From Spartobacteria bacterium (GTDB lineage Bacteria; Verrucomicrobiota; Verrucomicrobiia; Chthoniobacterales; UBA6821), in assembly GCA_947487385.1 (NCBI GenBank), contig CANKWU010000002.1, forward strand, positions 55,050-119,049: 64,000 bases of DNA, in the 5' to 3' direction. Each line of letters begins with the position of its first letter. The stretch's first letter is position 1. The notes below the pieces were generated by a model that was given only the letters and a program-made list of their open reading frames with translations, made no database searches and was not told the DNA's origin. The position numbers and the translations under genes are program-made. Shown piece by piece: positions 63,229-64,000 of the stretch.

Positions 63229-63885
63229 TCAGTTCAGCAATGACTCCAGCTTGGAGGGGGAGACCTCCAGCAGTGTCTCAACCGCCAGATCGCACTCTCC
63301 CAAGGAGGAGAGAGGGTTCGTCGTGGCTACGCCAACGACCTTCATTCCTCCCCTCCTTGCCGCCTCGATCCCTGCAAAGGCATCCTCAATGACAACGCAA
63401 CACTGTGGCGAAAGACCGAGCAACTCGGCTCCCTTCAAGAAGACCTCGGGGTCAGGCTTTCCATGGAGAACATCGGTGCCGCAGACAACCTCATCGAAGA
63501 GGGCATCCAGGCCGGTCGCAGCAAAAAGCGCATCCAGATTACCCCTCGGAGTGGAGGATCCAACCGCACGAGGAATACCGGCCTCCTTCAGGGCAATCAG
63601 CAATTCGCGGGCACCAGGCAGTACGATAACACCCTCGGCAGCAACAAGCTCTCGGTAGAGTTCCTCTTTCCGATTAGCCAACTCACGGACAACATCCAGA
63701 TCAGCACCCCAGCCCAGAGCAGGGATGATCACCTCGTTTTTCTTGCCGAATCCAGCCTTGAAATGTCCTTCAGGCAGGACGAGTCCCCGTTCGTCGGCCA
63801 ACAGCTCCCAAGACCTTTCATGCTGGGAGGAGGAGTCGATCACGACTCCATCCCAGTCAAACAGAACACCCCACGATTTGGTCAT
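63229..63885 (-). CDS. HAD-superfamily hydrolase (beta-phosphoglucomutase-like)
   Basis: HAD phosphatase/phosphomutase of 218 residues. Motif I is FDWDGVVIDSS (nucleophile Asp), motif II is GSSTPR, and motif III/IV are KPDPEVFLKGAELLG and VVIEDAFAGIEAARRGG. The cap helices follow motif I, as in the beta-phosphoglucomutase group. ATG 63885 (MTKSWGVLFDWDG) is chosen because the family starts just before motif I; ATG 63927 would add 14 residues. The substrate is likely a sugar phosphate but is not fixed by sequence. It heads the CNNM-TerC operon. Confidence 0.88.
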   Translation of the reverse strand: MTKSWGVLFDWDGVVIDSSSQHERSWELLADERGLVLPEGHFKAGFGKKNEVIIPALGWGADLDVVRELANRKEELYRELVAAEGVIVLPGARELLIALKEAGIPRAVGSSTPRGNLDALFAATGLDALFDEVVCGTDVLHGKPDPEVFLKGAELLGLSPQCCVVIEDAFAGIEAARRGGMKVVGVATTNPLSSLGECDLAVETLLEVSPSKLESLLN

Positions 63886-64000
63886 TGCCGGAATAATGGG
63901 GAAATCAAGAGGGTGCGGCAACGTCATTCTTCAAGGGGTTGCACTACCCCGATACTTAGGCGAAACTCCCCCATCACATGACCTGCACGAAACTCCTTCC

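Overview
The window looks like ordinary chromosome from a free-living, Gram-negative, respiring heterotroph, most likely a member of the Verrucomicrobiota. This rests on gene content, not on a database search. It contains two proteins with PEP-CTERM sorting tails, a TIGR03790-family protein (a family known only from genomes with exosortases), outer-membrane barrel and lipoprotein genes, TatC, cytochrome bd, dispersed trp genes, and housekeeping proteins with long lineage-type extensions. Shine-Dalgarno sites are weak at most starts. No complete insertion sequence, prophage or CRISPR array is visible.

Layout. 0-4.3 kb: glycosyltransferase 9, tRNA-Asn, rpoZ, smpB, trpE-trpG. 4.5-6.8 kb (minus): a coiled-coil membrane protein and a small lipoprotein, then ruvC-lipB. 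6.86 kb: a small SRP RNA not visible as an ORF, followed by argH and tatC. 9.2-12.2 kb (minus): an orphan membrane protein and recN. 12.3-16.6 kb: an MBL hydrolase, a TIGR03790 protein, an ecotin-type protease inhibitor without the usual disulfide, and a DUF808 protein. 16.7-18.5 kb (minus): lepA. 18.6-25.4 kb: trpA, dapF, dapA, dapB, folK, panB and a cation diffusion facilitator. 25.4-32.2 kb, mostly minus: SulP transporter, FAH-family hydrolase, methyltransferase, ppnP and two PEP-CTERM proteins. 32.4-39.7 kb: a cupin-like unknown, a START-like protein, a TauE/SafE transporter and the dnaG-rpoD pair. 39.7-45.4 kb: L,D-transpeptidase, hemW with an overlapping flavoenzyme, and cydAB. 45.4 kb: a tRNA with a UAA anticodon and an abnormally short variable loop.

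The most system-like part is 45.6-60.4 kb. A LuxR-type regulator with a degenerate receiver and an unknown protein come first. They are followed by a tightly packed polysaccharide locus: sugar-nucleotide epimerase, TPR plus outer-membrane barrel protein of YaiO type, membrane-anchored HEAT-repeat protein, processive glycosyltransferase 2, UDP-sugar 6-dehydrogenase and a secreted GH16 hydrolase. Next come four signalling genes: GAF-GGDEF-EAL, PAS histidine kinase, single-domain response regulator and REC-GGDEF-EAL, the last three overlapping. I infer a synthase-dependent exopolysaccharide pathway. It would make an acidic sugar nucleotide, polymerise and export it through a dedicated outer-membrane protein, trim it with GH16, and be tuned by phosphotransfer and cyclic-di-GMP. 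No PilZ receptor is visible, and the HEAT protein occupies the place where a co-polymerase or receptor would be expected.

60.7-63.9 kb holds a tiny lmo0937-type membrane protein and a minus-strand HAD phosphatase, CNNM and TerC operon, probably for metal homeostasis.
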